64,000 nt of DNA from Devosia nanyangense (lineage in GTDB: Bacteria; Pseudomonadota; Alphaproteobacteria; Rhizobiales; Devosiaceae). The notes beneath the pieces were generated by a model. The model searched no databases and was not told the DNA's origin. It saw only the letters and a program-made list of their open reading frames with translations. The stretch lies in NCBI GenBank assembly GCA_016213505.1, contig JACRAF010000015.1:46561-110560 (forward strand). Direction: 5' to 3'. Each line of letters begins with the position of its first letter. Position 1 is the first letter of the stretch. Both the position numbers and the translations under genes were made by a program. Positions 44,874 through 53,961 of the stretch are shown here, piece by piece.

Positions 44874-46112
44874 TCAGGCCCACTCACCCTGGCGCATCAC
44901 CGGCGTCACCGAGCCATCCTGGCCGATGCCGTCGACGTCGATCTGGGCCGAGCCGATCATCCAGTCGATGTGGATGAAGCTCTTGTTGCCGCCGCGCTCG
45001 GCGACCTGGTCCGGGGTGATGGTGTCGCCGTCGACGAAGCACTTCGAATAGCACTGGCCGAGCGCGATGTGGCTGGCGGCGTTTTCGTCGAACAGGGTGT
45101 TGAAGAACAGGATTCCGCTGGCGCTGATCGGGGAGGAATGCGGTACCAGCGCCACTTCGCCGATACGGCGGCCGCCCTCGTCGGTGTCCATGGCCTTCAC
45201 CAGCACGTCGAGCCCGCGGCTCGCCTTGGCCTCGACGATGCGGCCGGCCTCGAAGCGCACCTCGATGTTGTCGATCAGCGTGCCGTTGTGGGAAAGCGGC
45301 TTGGTCGAGCGCACGGTGCCGTCGACGCGCAGCCGGTGCGGGGTGGTGAACACCTCCTCGGTCGGGATGTTCGGGTTGCAGACGATGCCGTTGCGCGAGC
45401 GCCCGGCGCCGCCCTTCCAGGCGTGGCCTTCGGCAAGCCCAATGGTGAGATCGGTGCCGGGGCCGGAATATTTGAGCGCGTGGAAGTTCCTGCCCGTGAG
45501 CCAGGTCTGCCGTTCGAGCAGGCGGGCATTGTGCGCCGCCCAGGCGGCGACGGGATCGGGCGTCGAGATGCGCGTTGCGGCAAAGATCGCCTCGGCGAGC
45601 TTGCCCACCGCGACGTCCTCGGCGTCGTCGGGGAACACCTGCTTGGCCCACGACGCACCGGGATAGGGGACGATGGTCCAGTTGGTGTCGAAATTGGTGA
45701 TCTTTTCCATCGCCGGCTTATTGGCCCTCGACATGGCGCGGTTGGCGCGGCCGACCTTTTCGGGGTCCTCGGCGGCCAAGAGCATCGGGTTGTCGCCGGC
45801 GATGGCGAGGCGCGCGGTGTTCTGCCCGAAGGCCTTGGCGACGCCCTCATAGAGCCAGTCGGCGGCGCGGTCGAAACCTTCGTCGGCGCTGTGGCGATAG
45901 CGCGCGAGCGTCATCTCCTCGTCGGAAAAAATCGTCGTCACAAGCCCGGCGCCGGCCTTGTAGGCCTCCGCCGTGATGCGGCGGGCAAGCGGCAGGGCGC
46001 TGGTCGGCGCGGTCATGTAGAGGTCCTGCCCGGGCTTCAGGCCGAGCCCGACGCGGATGGCGACTTCGGCGAGCTTGTCGAGCTTTTGCTGATCGATGGG
46101 CGAGGACGGCAT
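44874..46112 (-). CDS. M29 family metalloaminopeptidase
   Basis: A 412 aa aminopeptidase of the M29 (aminopeptidase T/AmpS) family. Metal-site residues lie in NIPTEEVFTTPH (Glu), in ASHIALGQCY (His), and in SFIHIDWMIGS (His, Asp). It removes N-terminal residues from peptides using Zn or Co. There is no signal peptide. It is the first gene of a two-gene operon with the alpha-mannosidase, a pairing that could serve glycopeptide breakdown. Confidence 0.9.
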   Translation of the reverse strand: MPSSPIDQQKLDKLAEVAIRVGLGLKPGQDLYMTAPTSALPLARRITAEAYKAGAGLVTTIFSDEEMTLARYRHSADEGFDRAADWLYEGVAKAFGQNTARLAIAGDNPMLLAAEDPEKVGRANRAMSRANKPAMEKITNFDTNWTIVPYPGASWAKQVFPDDAEDVAVGKLAEAIFAATRISTPDPVAAWAAHNARLLERQTWLTGRNFHALKYSGPGTDLTIGLAEGHAWKGGAGRSRNGIVCNPNIPTEEVFTTPHRLRVDGTVRSTKPLSHNGTLIDNIEVRFEAGRIVEAKASRGLDVLVKAMDTDEGGRRIGEVALVPHSSPISASGILFFNTLFDENAASHIALGQCYSKCFVDGDTITPDQVAERGGNKSFIHIDWMIGSAQIDVDGIGQDGSVTPVMRQGEWA

Positions 46113-46315
46113 GACGAACCTTGAGCTTGGTGATTTTGCCCGAGAAGGCCTAGCCGCTTGCCCGGTTTATGAAAAGCCCCTGCGGCGGAAGCTCAGTCGC
46201 GACCGGCGGTCGAGTATCGCAGGCGCCGTCACGGCGCCGCCGTCGACAGCAACGATGCGCGATTATTCTTCGAGCAACCTTGAGGGTAGGGCCGAGACCA
46301 AGTAGGTCGTAGATC

Positions 46316-46972
46316 ATGAACTGGCTCTTCAGAAGACCAAGCTTGATGTCGCTCGCCAAGGAGCGCGCATCGACGCGCAATGCCTCGTCAAAACCCGATC
46401 ACTACTACGAGAAGTACGAGCGCTACTTCGAGCAGTTGCGGGGCCGGACGGGAGCGGTCGCTTTCGAAATTGGTGTCTTTGAGGGCGAAAGCACCAAGAT
46501 ACTATCGCGCTACCTTCCCGACGCGCGCGTCGTCGGGGTCGATCTGAAACTGAGGAAGATCGACCTCCGAGGCTACCCCAACGTCCGCCTCTATCAAGGC
46601 GATCAGACCGACGCGGCGTTCCTTCAGGGGTTGGCAGCCGAGCACGCCCCGAACGGGATCGACTTGGTCATCGATGATGCCTCGCACATTGGTGACCTCT
46701 CGCGTCGTACGTTCGAGGTCTTGTTTCCCCGGCTCAAATCCGGCGGACTCTACGTGGTGGAGGATTGGGGAACCGGATACTGGCCGAAATGGCCGAGCGG
46801 CCACGACTTCCAGCCGGTGCAGGTCGAAGAGTCCCGCATCAGGTCGCACGACTACGGAATGGTCGGTTTCGTGAAATCGCTGATCGATAACCTATCGCCG
46901 GGTGACACGCATCTGCCGGCCGTGGCCGAACTGCACGTGTTCCCGGGAACGGCAATTCTGCGGAAAGCCTAG
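46316..46972 (+). CDS. class I SAM-dependent methyltransferase (Methyltransf_24/CmcI-like)
   Basis: A 218 aa protein with the SAM-binding Rossmann motif AFEIGVFEGEST (about residue 49), DARVVGVDLKLRK as motif II and LVIDDASH followed by LKSGGLYVVEDWGTGYWP. These blocks match the CmcI/rhamnosyl O-methyltransferase-like group, which often modify sugars in surface polysaccharides or antibiotics. It is monocistronic, with somewhat lower GC than neighbours. Target unknown. Confidence 0.83.
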   Translation: MNWLFRRPSLMSLAKERASTRNASSKPDHYYEKYERYFEQLRGRTGAVAFEIGVFEGESTKILSRYLPDARVVGVDLKLRKIDLRGYPNVRLYQGDQTDAAFLQGLAAEHAPNGIDLVIDDASHIGDLSRRTFEVLFPRLKSGGLYVVEDWGTGYWPKWPSGHDFQPVQVEESRIRSHDYGMVGFVKSLIDNLSPGDTHLPAVAELHVFPGTAILRKA

Positions 46973-47038
46973 CCGCCAAAGCCGACCATGCGGAGAGGTC
47001 GGCAGCTAGACTAGACTAGGCCGCCGACCGCGCCCTCC

Positions 47039-48133
47039 TCATGACGCCGCGAGGTAGCAGCCGCTCAATCCGAAGGACGCCGAGTTGGTAATGTTGGTGT
47101 CCGTCATCACCGCGTGAGCGGTAGCGCCGCTCATGTTCAGGCTGATGGTCGTGGCGCCGGCATTGACGAGTCCGACCGGGGTTCCGACGACGCCGGACAT
47201 ACCGCCCCAGATCGACATCGTTGCGGTGGAGCCCACTCCCGATCCGTCCGACGCGAATGGCAACCCGGTGACCACCGCTGCGCCGGTGCCGCTGCCGTTG
47301 CTGGTGAGCGCGAGGTAGAGGTTGAAGAACACCAGCCGGCCGATCTTGACGTAGTTGCCGTATTGCGCGCTGTAGGCGATGCCCGCGGCGGAGCCGCCGA
47401 ACGTCATGCCGGGCGTCCAGGTGCCCTCCTCGTAGTCGTCGAGCGTGTTGGCGTTGGCGGAGGGGTTCTGCGCCGCCGGGAAGGCCAGCTGGCCGATCGG
47501 CAGGGTCACCAGCCCCGAGCCCTGGGCGATGGTCAGCGCCTCGTACCAGCTCGAGCCGTTGGGCGAGACCTTGACGTGGACCGCATCGTCTCCGGCGAGG
47601 CCGAACTCGGCGCGGCCGGAAAAATTGTCCTGGAACAGGAGGCTCGCGGTGTCGGCGGCGCTCGCCTTGTTGAGCTTCATGCGGTGGCTGGTGCCGGTGT
47701 GGGTGAAGAGGCTCGCATCGGCTGCGACGGCGAGCCGGTTGGTGAGATCGGCGGTGGTGTTGATGCCGAATTTGGCAACGCCGGCGCCGCCATTGCTGAC
47801 CAGCGGCGACCAGGCGCCCGACTGGCACACCGCGATTTCGGCGGTGTCGACGACGTAGGCGAGCCAGCCATCGGCGGGGGTGCGAAAACTCCAGGCGCCG
47901 CTCAGCCAGCACGCGAATTTGCCGTCCTTGCCGGCCCAGGCGCCGGTCGCCGACGGGCCGACGATGTAGGTGTCGCCCTCGGCCGGGCTGCCGGGCGGGG
48001 CGGTGACCGTGCGGCTCTTGACCGACGGCTGCACCAGCTGGTCGAGCGCGGCCATGGCCTGGTTGTAGGTGACCTGCTTTTGCGCCTGCTGCGGCGCGAT
48101 ATAGGGGAGAGTGAGGCGGGCAGTGGCGGACAT
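47039..48133 (-). CDS. DUF2793 phage/GTA-type structural protein, orphan
   Basis: A 364 aa protein whose first 100 residues match DUF2793 (LTLPYIAPQQAQKQVTYNQAMAALDQLV... then DGWLAYVVDTAEIAVCQSGAW), a module common in alphaproteobacterial prophages and gene transfer agents. The remainder is Gly/Ala/Ser/Thr rich with repeated beta-type segments, as in tail fibre or receptor-binding tips, and ends with a conserved Cys near YLAAS. No other phage gene is near, so it is an isolated cargo or remnant, although the frame is intact. Confidence 0.8.
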   Translation of the reverse strand: MSATARLTLPYIAPQQAQKQVTYNQAMAALDQLVQPSVKSRTVTAPPGSPAEGDTYIVGPSATGAWAGKDGKFACWLSGAWSFRTPADGWLAYVVDTAEIAVCQSGAWSPLVSNGGAGVAKFGINTTADLTNRLAVAADASLFTHTGTSHRMKLNKASAADTASLLFQDNFSGRAEFGLAGDDAVHVKVSPNGSSWYEALTIAQGSGLVTLPIGQLAFPAAQNPSANANTLDDYEEGTWTPGMTFGGSAAGIAYSAQYGNYVKIGRLVFFNLYLALTSNGSGTGAAVVTGLPFASDGSGVGSTATMSIWGGMSGVVGTPVGLVNAGATTISLNMSGATAHAVMTDTNITNSASFGLSGCYLAAS

Positions 48134-48334
48134 TTATCCCTCGGTCCAGGTTGCACTGGCTGCGAATCTATTGCGCCCGGAAGGCGCGGGGATAAGTTTT
48201 GCCAAGCGGCTGATCCGGTTGTGGGATTTCGACCTTTTTTGGCCATTCTTCCCCACAGTCATCCCCGCGAAAACCGCCTCGCACTTTTCGGTCCGATGCT
48301 CTAGAACTGGCGCGGGTCGGGGAGTGGTATGTAA

Positions 48335-50281
48335 ATGGTAGCAGATTGGCATGATAGCTTCGTCCTCCGCAGCGTCTGGCTGCCCGAGCCGGGCGGCAAG
48401 GCCGGGACCTACAGGCTGATCCTCGGCAATCGTGGTCCGGCCGCGATCGAGGGCTTCCGGCTCGGGATTTCCGGCCCGGCGCGGATCAACGAGGCCGCCG
48501 AGATCACGAACGGCCGGGTGGTCACGCAGCTCTCCAACTATGCCGAGCTGGCGCCGCCGCCCGGTTTCGTGCTCGGGCCGGGCGCCGAGTGGACCATCGC
48601 GATCGGCAAGCTCGACTATCCCCTGCGGCACTGGACGGACGGCGCCACCACGGGCTTCGTCATTTTCGGCGACGGCCGGGCGGTTCCGGCGATCACCCAT
48701 CCCACCGAGCGGCCGGACGTCAGCGAATCCTATCGGCGCGGCACGATGCGGCTCGCCGCGGACGCCGACGCGCCCGTGTCGGTGATCCCGTGGCCCAACT
48801 TGGTCGATGTGGCGGGACGGCGAAGCCCGCCGCAGGGTTTCGACATCGCGGCGGGCGGTGGTGCTGCGGCCAATGCCGCGAGGGACGCCTTCGCCGAACT
48901 CACCGGCCTGCTGTTTCCCGGCGAAGGGCTGGTGCGCCCCGCGCACGAGGACGGCCTGCCGGTGATGCTCGAGGAGGACGAAGCGCTGGGCGCCGAAGCC
49001 TGCCGCATCGGCTTTTTCTCGCACGGCGCGAAGATCGAGGCAGCGACAGAGACCGGGTTCCTCTACGGCCTCGTGACCCTCGGCCAGATGTTGCGCGGGG
49101 CGCGGCTCGAGCGGCAGCGCTTCGGCTTTCCGGTCTCGGGCACGATCGAGGACAGCCCGGCGATGGGCTTTCGCGGCTGCCATCTCGACGTGGCGCGGCG
49201 GTTCTACGGGACGGACGAGATCTCGCGGTTCCTCGCGATTCTCTGCTGGAACAAGCTCAACCGCTTCCACTGGCATTTGAGCGACGACGAAGCCTGGCGG
49301 GTCGAAATCGATGCCTATCCGCGGCTCACCGAGATCGGCGCCTGGCGCGGCCACGGCCTCGTGCTGCCGCCGCTGCTCGGCTCGGGGCCGGAAAAATCCG
49401 GCGGGATCTATTCCAAGGCCGACATCCGCCTGCTGGTGGCGCAGGCCAAACGCTTCGGCATCGAGGTGATCCCCGAGATCGACGTGCCCGGCCACTGCTA
49501 TGCCATGCTCGAGGCGCTGCCCGAGCTCAAGGATGCCGGCGAGAACGGCATCTATCACTCGATCCAGAGCTTTCCCAACAACTGCCTCAACCCGGCGATC
49601 GAGGCGGTCTACGGCGCGCTCGAGACGATCTTTTCCGAAATGGTCGAGCTGTTTCCGTCGCGGTATTTCCATGTCGGGGCCGACGAGGTGCCGGCCGCGG
49701 CGTGGGAGACTTCGGGCGCCGCCGATGCGATGCGGACGAGGCTCGGTGCCACCGGCGCGGCGCCGTTGCAGGCGGCGTTCTTGAAGCGCGTGCAGGCGTT
49801 CCTGACATCGAAGGGCAAGATCACCGGCGCCTGGGAAGAGGCGGCCCATGGCGGCGGCATCGACAAGGTCGATTGCTACCTCGTCGGCTGGGTCAATGTC
49901 GAAGGCAGCCAGAAGCTCGCCAGCGAAGGCTATGACGTCGTCGTCGCGCCCGGTCAGGCCTACTACCTCGACATGGCCAACTCGGCCGATTGGCACGAGC
50001 CCGGCGCCGGCTGGGCCGGCTGGTCGTCGCCGGAAAAGACCTATGGGTTCGATCCGGTGGCCGGCTGGAGCGCGGCCGAACGGGCGAACTTCCTCGGCGT
50101 CCAGGCCTGCATCTGGTCCGAGCCGATGACCGACCGGGCGGTGTTCGACCGGCTGGTGTTCCCGCGGCTTTCGGCGATCGCCGAGACCGGCTGGACGGCG
50201 CTGCCCAACAAGAGCTTCGCCCGCTTCTCGGCGCTTTGCGGGCTGATGCCGAACCTCTATGGAAGGCGGGAGGGAGAATAA
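48335..50281 (+). CDS. beta-N-acetylhexosaminidase, glycoside hydrolase family 20
   Basis: A 648 aa enzyme that removes terminal beta-linked GlcNAc or GalNAc by substrate-assisted catalysis. The catalytic Asp-Glu pair is in FHVGADEVPAAAW; other family blocks are GFRGCHLDVARRF, LNRFHWHLSDDEAWR, EIDVPGHCYAMLEA and a C-terminal WSEPMTDRAVFDRLVFPRLSAIAETGW. An N-terminal beta domain of about 250 residues precedes. No signal peptide, so it works in the cytosol. It is followed after 2 bp by a GNAT gene. Confidence 0.93.
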   Translation: MVADWHDSFVLRSVWLPEPGGKAGTYRLILGNRGPAAIEGFRLGISGPARINEAAEITNGRVVTQLSNYAELAPPPGFVLGPGAEWTIAIGKLDYPLRHWTDGATTGFVIFGDGRAVPAITHPTERPDVSESYRRGTMRLAADADAPVSVIPWPNLVDVAGRRSPPQGFDIAAGGGAAANAARDAFAELTGLLFPGEGLVRPAHEDGLPVMLEEDEALGAEACRIGFFSHGAKIEAATETGFLYGLVTLGQMLRGARLERQRFGFPVSGTIEDSPAMGFRGCHLDVARRFYGTDEISRFLAILCWNKLNRFHWHLSDDEAWRVEIDAYPRLTEIGAWRGHGLVLPPLLGSGPEKSGGIYSKADIRLLVAQAKRFGIEVIPEIDVPGHCYAMLEALPELKDAGENGIYHSIQSFPNNCLNPAIEAVYGALETIFSEMVELFPSRYFHVGADEVPAAAWETSGAADAMRTRLGATGAAPLQAAFLKRVQAFLTSKGKITGAWEEAAHGGGIDKVDCYLVGWVNVEGSQKLASEGYDVVVAPGQAYYLDMANSADWHEPGAGWAGWSSPEKTYGFDPVAGWSAAERANFLGVQACIWSEPMTDRAVFDRLVFPRLSAIAETGWTALPNKSFARFSALCGLMPNLYGRREGE

Positions 50282-50283
50282 AA

Positions 50284-50772
50284 GTGGCTGACCTTCTGGT
50301 GCGTTTGTACGATCTGCCGGTCTTTTCCTCCGAGGCCGGGGTGAAGGCCGCGGGCGTCGTGGTGCGCCGCGCCCTGCCACCCGAGGGCCACGAGATCCTC
50401 GCCTGGATCGGGGCGAGATTCTCCGGTGGCTGGGTTTCGGAAGCAACGCTCGGCCTCGCCCAGCAGCCGCCGACAGTGCTTGTCGCGGTCCAGGACGGCG
50501 TGCTCCTCGGCTTTGCCTGTTACGACACGACCGCCAGGGGCTTTTTCGGGCCGACCGGGGTCGACGAGGCGGCGCGCGGCCAGGGCATCGGCGAGGCGCT
50601 GTTGATCGCAACGCTCAGAGCCATGCGCGAGGCCGGCTACGCCTATGGCGTCATCGGCGACCCGGGACCCGTGGCGTTCTACACCAAACGGCTCGATGCG
50701 CTCGAGATCCCCAAGTCCGAACCCGGGATATATTCCGGCATGTTGCGCAGCAAACCCGGCCGTCAGGGCTAA
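50284..50772 (+). CDS. GNAT family N-acetyltransferase
   Basis: A 162 aa acetyltransferase starting at a GTG 2 bp after the hexosaminidase stop (translational coupling). The acetyl-CoA motif A is VDEAARGQGIGEALLIATLRAMREAGYAYGVIG. Coupling to GH20 suggests an amino-sugar related substrate, but that is only context. Confidence 0.82.
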   Translation: MADLLVRLYDLPVFSSEAGVKAAGVVVRRALPPEGHEILAWIGARFSGGWVSEATLGLAQQPPTVLVAVQDGVLLGFACYDTTARGFFGPTGVDEAARGQGIGEALLIATLRAMREAGYAYGVIGDPGPVAFYTKRLDALEIPKSEPGIYSGMLRSKPGRQG

Positions 50773-50841
50773 GACCATGTTTACGCCTTCGGCCTAGCAT
50801 TTCGGGCAGGAGGACCGCGCTTCGGTCCGAAGGCCAGGCCG

Positions 50842-52659
50842 TTGCACAAGCATTTCGCCAAACTGCTGGAGAAGGCGCGCAACGCGAGCGGCGCGCTCGA
50901 CGAAGCAGCGCTCGACCGGCTGGTGATGGCCGAACTGAACAGCGCCCGGCGCGAGGTGGCACTGCAGAACCGGCGCATCGCCACGGCGCTCGACAGCACC
51001 GGCCACGCCATCTCGATCTACGACCGGCACCAGAAGCTGGTCTATTGCAACGACAAGTACCTCGCCCTCTACCGGCTGCCCAAGCGGCTGGGCCGCCGCG
51101 GCACGAGTTTCGAGGACATCCTCAAGGGGCGCATCGCCGCCAACAGCCATGTCGGGGACGACCTCGAGCACTATGTCTCCGAACGGGTGTCGCTGGTCGA
51201 TGACGGGGAGCCCTCGACCGAGGTGCACACGCTCAATTCCGGCGAGATCGTCTCGATCACCCATCAGCCGCTGACCGATGGCGGCTGGGTCTCGACCCAC
51301 AAGGACATCACCGAGTTCAGCCGGTTGCAGGCCGAGCTCGGGCACCGGGCCTATCACGACGCGCTCACCGGGTTGCCCAACCGGCACCTGTTGCAGCAGC
51401 GGATCGCCGAGTGCCTTGCGGAAGCCGCGGGGCTCGGCAGCTTCGCCCTGCTGCTGATCGATCTCGACGGCTTCAAGGCGATCAACGACACGCTTGGGCA
51501 TGGGGCCGGCGACCAGGTGCTGCGCGAAGTGGCGATGCGGCTCGAGACGACGACCGGCGCCGCGGGCATGGTGGCGCGCATGGGCGGCGACGAGTTCGCG
51601 GTGGTGATGGAGATCGGCGCCACGGCGCGCGACGCCCAGGCGCTGGCGCTGCGCCTGGCGGAGGCCGGAAAGCGGCCGTTCGTGATCGACGGGCAGCCGG
51701 CCTCGATCGGCTTTTCCATCGGCGTCGCGGTGGCGCCCGGCGACGGCAGCACCGGCGAGCAATTGCTGAAGAACGCCGACCTCGCGCTCTATGCCGAAAA
51801 GCACGGGCGGCGCGGCAGCTACAGCTTCTTCGAGCCGTCCATGGACAAGGCAAGGCGCGACAAGCGGCAACTCGAGCGCGACCTCGGCCTCGCCCTCGAA
51901 CGGGGCGAATTCGAGCTCTATTACCAGCCCATCCTCAACCTCAGGACGCAGGCGTTTTCGGGGTTCGAGGCGCTGCTGCGCTGGCACCACCGGATCGAGG
52001 GGTCGATCTCGCCGGCCCGCTTCATTCCGGTGGCCGAGGAAACCGGGCTGATCGTGCCGATCGGCGAATGGGTGCTGCGCGAGGCCATCGCCGAAGCGTC
52101 GAAATGGCCGCCGAAACTGAGGATCGCGATCAATGTGTCGTCGGTGCAGTTCCAGCGCGGCAATGTCGTCGCCACCATCATGAATGCGCTCGGCGCCAGC
52201 GGTCTCGCACCCGAGCGGGTCGAGATCGAGATCACCGAGTCGGTGTTCTTCGACAACAGCACCGCCAATCTCGATGCGCTGCGGCAGCTCCATGCGCTCG
52301 GCCTCAAGATCGCGCTCGACGATTTCGGCACCGGCTTTTCGGCGATGAGCTATCTGCTGAGCTACCCGTTCGACAAGATCAAGATCGACGGCTCGTTCGT
52401 GCGGGCGCTGGAAAATGCCGCCGGGGCGCAGACGATCGTTCGCGCCATCGCCGAGATCGGTCACGGCATGGGCATCACCACCACGGCCGAGGGCATCGAG
52501 ACCGCCGCGCAGCTGCGCAACGTCCACGCGGCGGGTTACAACGAGGCGCAGGGCTTTTTGATTGCGCGGCCGATGCCCGCAAGCCAGGTCCGCAAGATGC
52601 TCGACGGCGAGGACGACCGCATGCCGTTCGCCCCGATGGTGCAGCGGGCGGCGGGGTAG
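50842..52659 (+). CDS. PAS-GGDEF-EAL cyclic-di-GMP protein
   Basis: A 605 aa bifunctional signalling protein, start TTG at 50842 (a later ATG at about residue 29 is possible). It has a PAS_7 domain (about 45-155, with DSTGHAISIYDRHQKLVYCN), a GGDEF domain with the intact MGGDEF site, and an EAL domain with EALLRW, NVS, EITES, DDFGTG, KIDGSF, EGIET and EAQGF, so phosphodiesterase residues are complete. No RxxD I-site is visible just before GGDEF. It has no membrane segment, so it senses cytosolic signals. Net direction of activity cannot be read. Confidence 0.92.
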   Translation: MHKHFAKLLEKARNASGALDEAALDRLVMAELNSARREVALQNRRIATALDSTGHAISIYDRHQKLVYCNDKYLALYRLPKRLGRRGTSFEDILKGRIAANSHVGDDLEHYVSERVSLVDDGEPSTEVHTLNSGEIVSITHQPLTDGGWVSTHKDITEFSRLQAELGHRAYHDALTGLPNRHLLQQRIAECLAEAAGLGSFALLLIDLDGFKAINDTLGHGAGDQVLREVAMRLETTTGAAGMVARMGGDEFAVVMEIGATARDAQALALRLAEAGKRPFVIDGQPASIGFSIGVAVAPGDGSTGEQLLKNADLALYAEKHGRRGSYSFFEPSMDKARRDKRQLERDLGLALERGEFELYYQPILNLRTQAFSGFEALLRWHHRIEGSISPARFIPVAEETGLIVPIGEWVLREAIAEASKWPPKLRIAINVSSVQFQRGNVVATIMNALGASGLAPERVEIEITESVFFDNSTANLDALRQLHALGLKIALDDFGTGFSAMSYLLSYPFDKIKIDGSFVRALENAAGAQTIVRAIAEIGHGMGITTTAEGIETAAQLRNVHAAGYNEAQGFLIARPMPASQVRKMLDGEDDRMPFAPMVQRAAG

Positions 52660-52775
52660 CCCGCTCGCCCGTCTCGCACTTGGCGCGATCCGGGGAACCG
52701 CAACGGCACCACAGTGTTATTTCGCTCGGCCCCGGGCGTGCGCTATAGCTTCGGCGAGCCTCTGGAAGCGTCCGC

Positions 52776-53954
52776 ATGGAAGAGACCATCGCCGAAACCC
52801 GCGCCGCCGCGAAACGCTGGACGTGGCGGATTCCGTCCTACGTGCTGTTGCCGTTCTACCTGATGCTGATCGGGGTGGCGCTGCGCTACGCCGTCTATGC
52901 CCGGACCACCAACCACTGGGGCGTGGTCGATTATCTGAGGGCCCTGTGCGTCTACGACTGCAACGCCTATGAGCGGCTGGCGCTCAACGGCTATGAGGGC
53001 CGGCCGTCGGGCTTCGACAAGGGCGACGCCAACAACTGGGCGTTCTTTCCGCTCTATTCGATCCTGGTGTGGGCGATCAACCGGATCACGGGCCTCTCCA
53101 TGCTGATCGGCGGCTCGATCCTGACGAGCCTGCTCACGGTATGGGCGGCGATCCTTGCCTGGCCGCTGTTCGACGGCAAGTTCCGGGCCTATTTCCTGTT
53201 CTGCTTTTTCCTCTTTCTGGGCCCCGCCTCGTACTATTTTTCGACGCTTTACACCGAGGCGCTGTTCATCCTCTTGACCGTCGCCGGGTTCGTGCTCCTC
53301 AGGCAGCGCGACTACGTGACGGCGGGGGTGACCGGGGCGCTGATGTCGGCGACGCGCTCCACCGGGCTGCTCTTCGCCGCGGCGATCCTGATCGCGGCAT
53401 TCCAGAACCATCTCAAGGACGGCGGCAGCATCCGGCAGTTCTTCCGCGAGCTGTGGAAGCGCACCGACCTCTTGCTGGCGGTGGCGCTGGTGCCGGTCGG
53501 CATCTGCTGCTTTGCCGTCTACCTCTATGTCCATTCCGGCGACGCGCTGGCGTTCGTTCATATCCAGCGCGCCTGGGGACGGGCCTTCGCCGATCCGTTC
53601 CACAATCTCTGGCTGGCGCTGACCATGCAGTTCAACGCCCACAACTACTCGACGATTTCGACCGACCTCGCCTTCGCCCTCGCCTCGATCGCCGGGCTGG
53701 CGCTCTCGGCAGTGATGGCGTGGAAGGGCAAATGGGACTGGGCGATCTTTTCGCTGTTCGGCGTGCTGCTGCCGCTCTCCACCAACACCTATTCGATGAT
53801 CCGCTTCGTCGTCGGGCTGGCGCCGGTGCTGATCATGGCCTCGCTTCTGGTCGGCCGCTGGCGCTGGCTGTTCTACCTGATGCTGCCGGCGCTGCTCATC
53901 CTCGACGTGCTGCTGCTGCCGGTGTGGACGTCGCGCTCCTACTATCTGATGTGA
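52776..53954 (+). CDS. PIG-V-like mannosyltransferase, multi-pass
   Basis: A 392 aa membrane protein with about nine or ten helices, resembling the PIG-V/GPI mannosyltransferase II family found in some bacteria (GT76). Luminal/periplasmic loop motifs include YDCNAYERLALNGYE, NNWAFFPLYSILVWAI and SATRSTGLLFAAA. Such enzymes use polyprenyl-phosphate mannose to transfer mannose on the outer side of the membrane. It is followed after 7 bp by a membrane-anchored unknown protein. The family call is moderate; the acceptor is unknown. Confidence 0.72.
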   Translation: MEETIAETRAAAKRWTWRIPSYVLLPFYLMLIGVALRYAVYARTTNHWGVVDYLRALCVYDCNAYERLALNGYEGRPSGFDKGDANNWAFFPLYSILVWAINRITGLSMLIGGSILTSLLTVWAAILAWPLFDGKFRAYFLFCFFLFLGPASYYFSTLYTEALFILLTVAGFVLLRQRDYVTAGVTGALMSATRSTGLLFAAAILIAAFQNHLKDGGSIRQFFRELWKRTDLLLAVALVPVGICCFAVYLYVHSGDALAFVHIQRAWGRAFADPFHNLWLALTMQFNAHNYSTISTDLAFALASIAGLALSAVMAWKGKWDWAIFSLFGVLLPLSTNTYSMIRFVVGLAPVLIMASLLVGRWRWLFYLMLPALLILDVLLLPVWTSRSYYLM

Positions 53955-53961
53955 GCGCGCG

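Noticed and set aside
41519..44977. Very long plus-strand ORF across the alpha-mannosidase
   Set aside because: It is a shadow of GH38 on the opposite strand; its composition is Arg/Gly/His rich with no domain.
50842..52659. GGDEF-EAL protein as degenerate sensor only
   Set aside because: Both GGDEF and all EAL catalytic residues are intact, so it cannot be called inactive from sequence.
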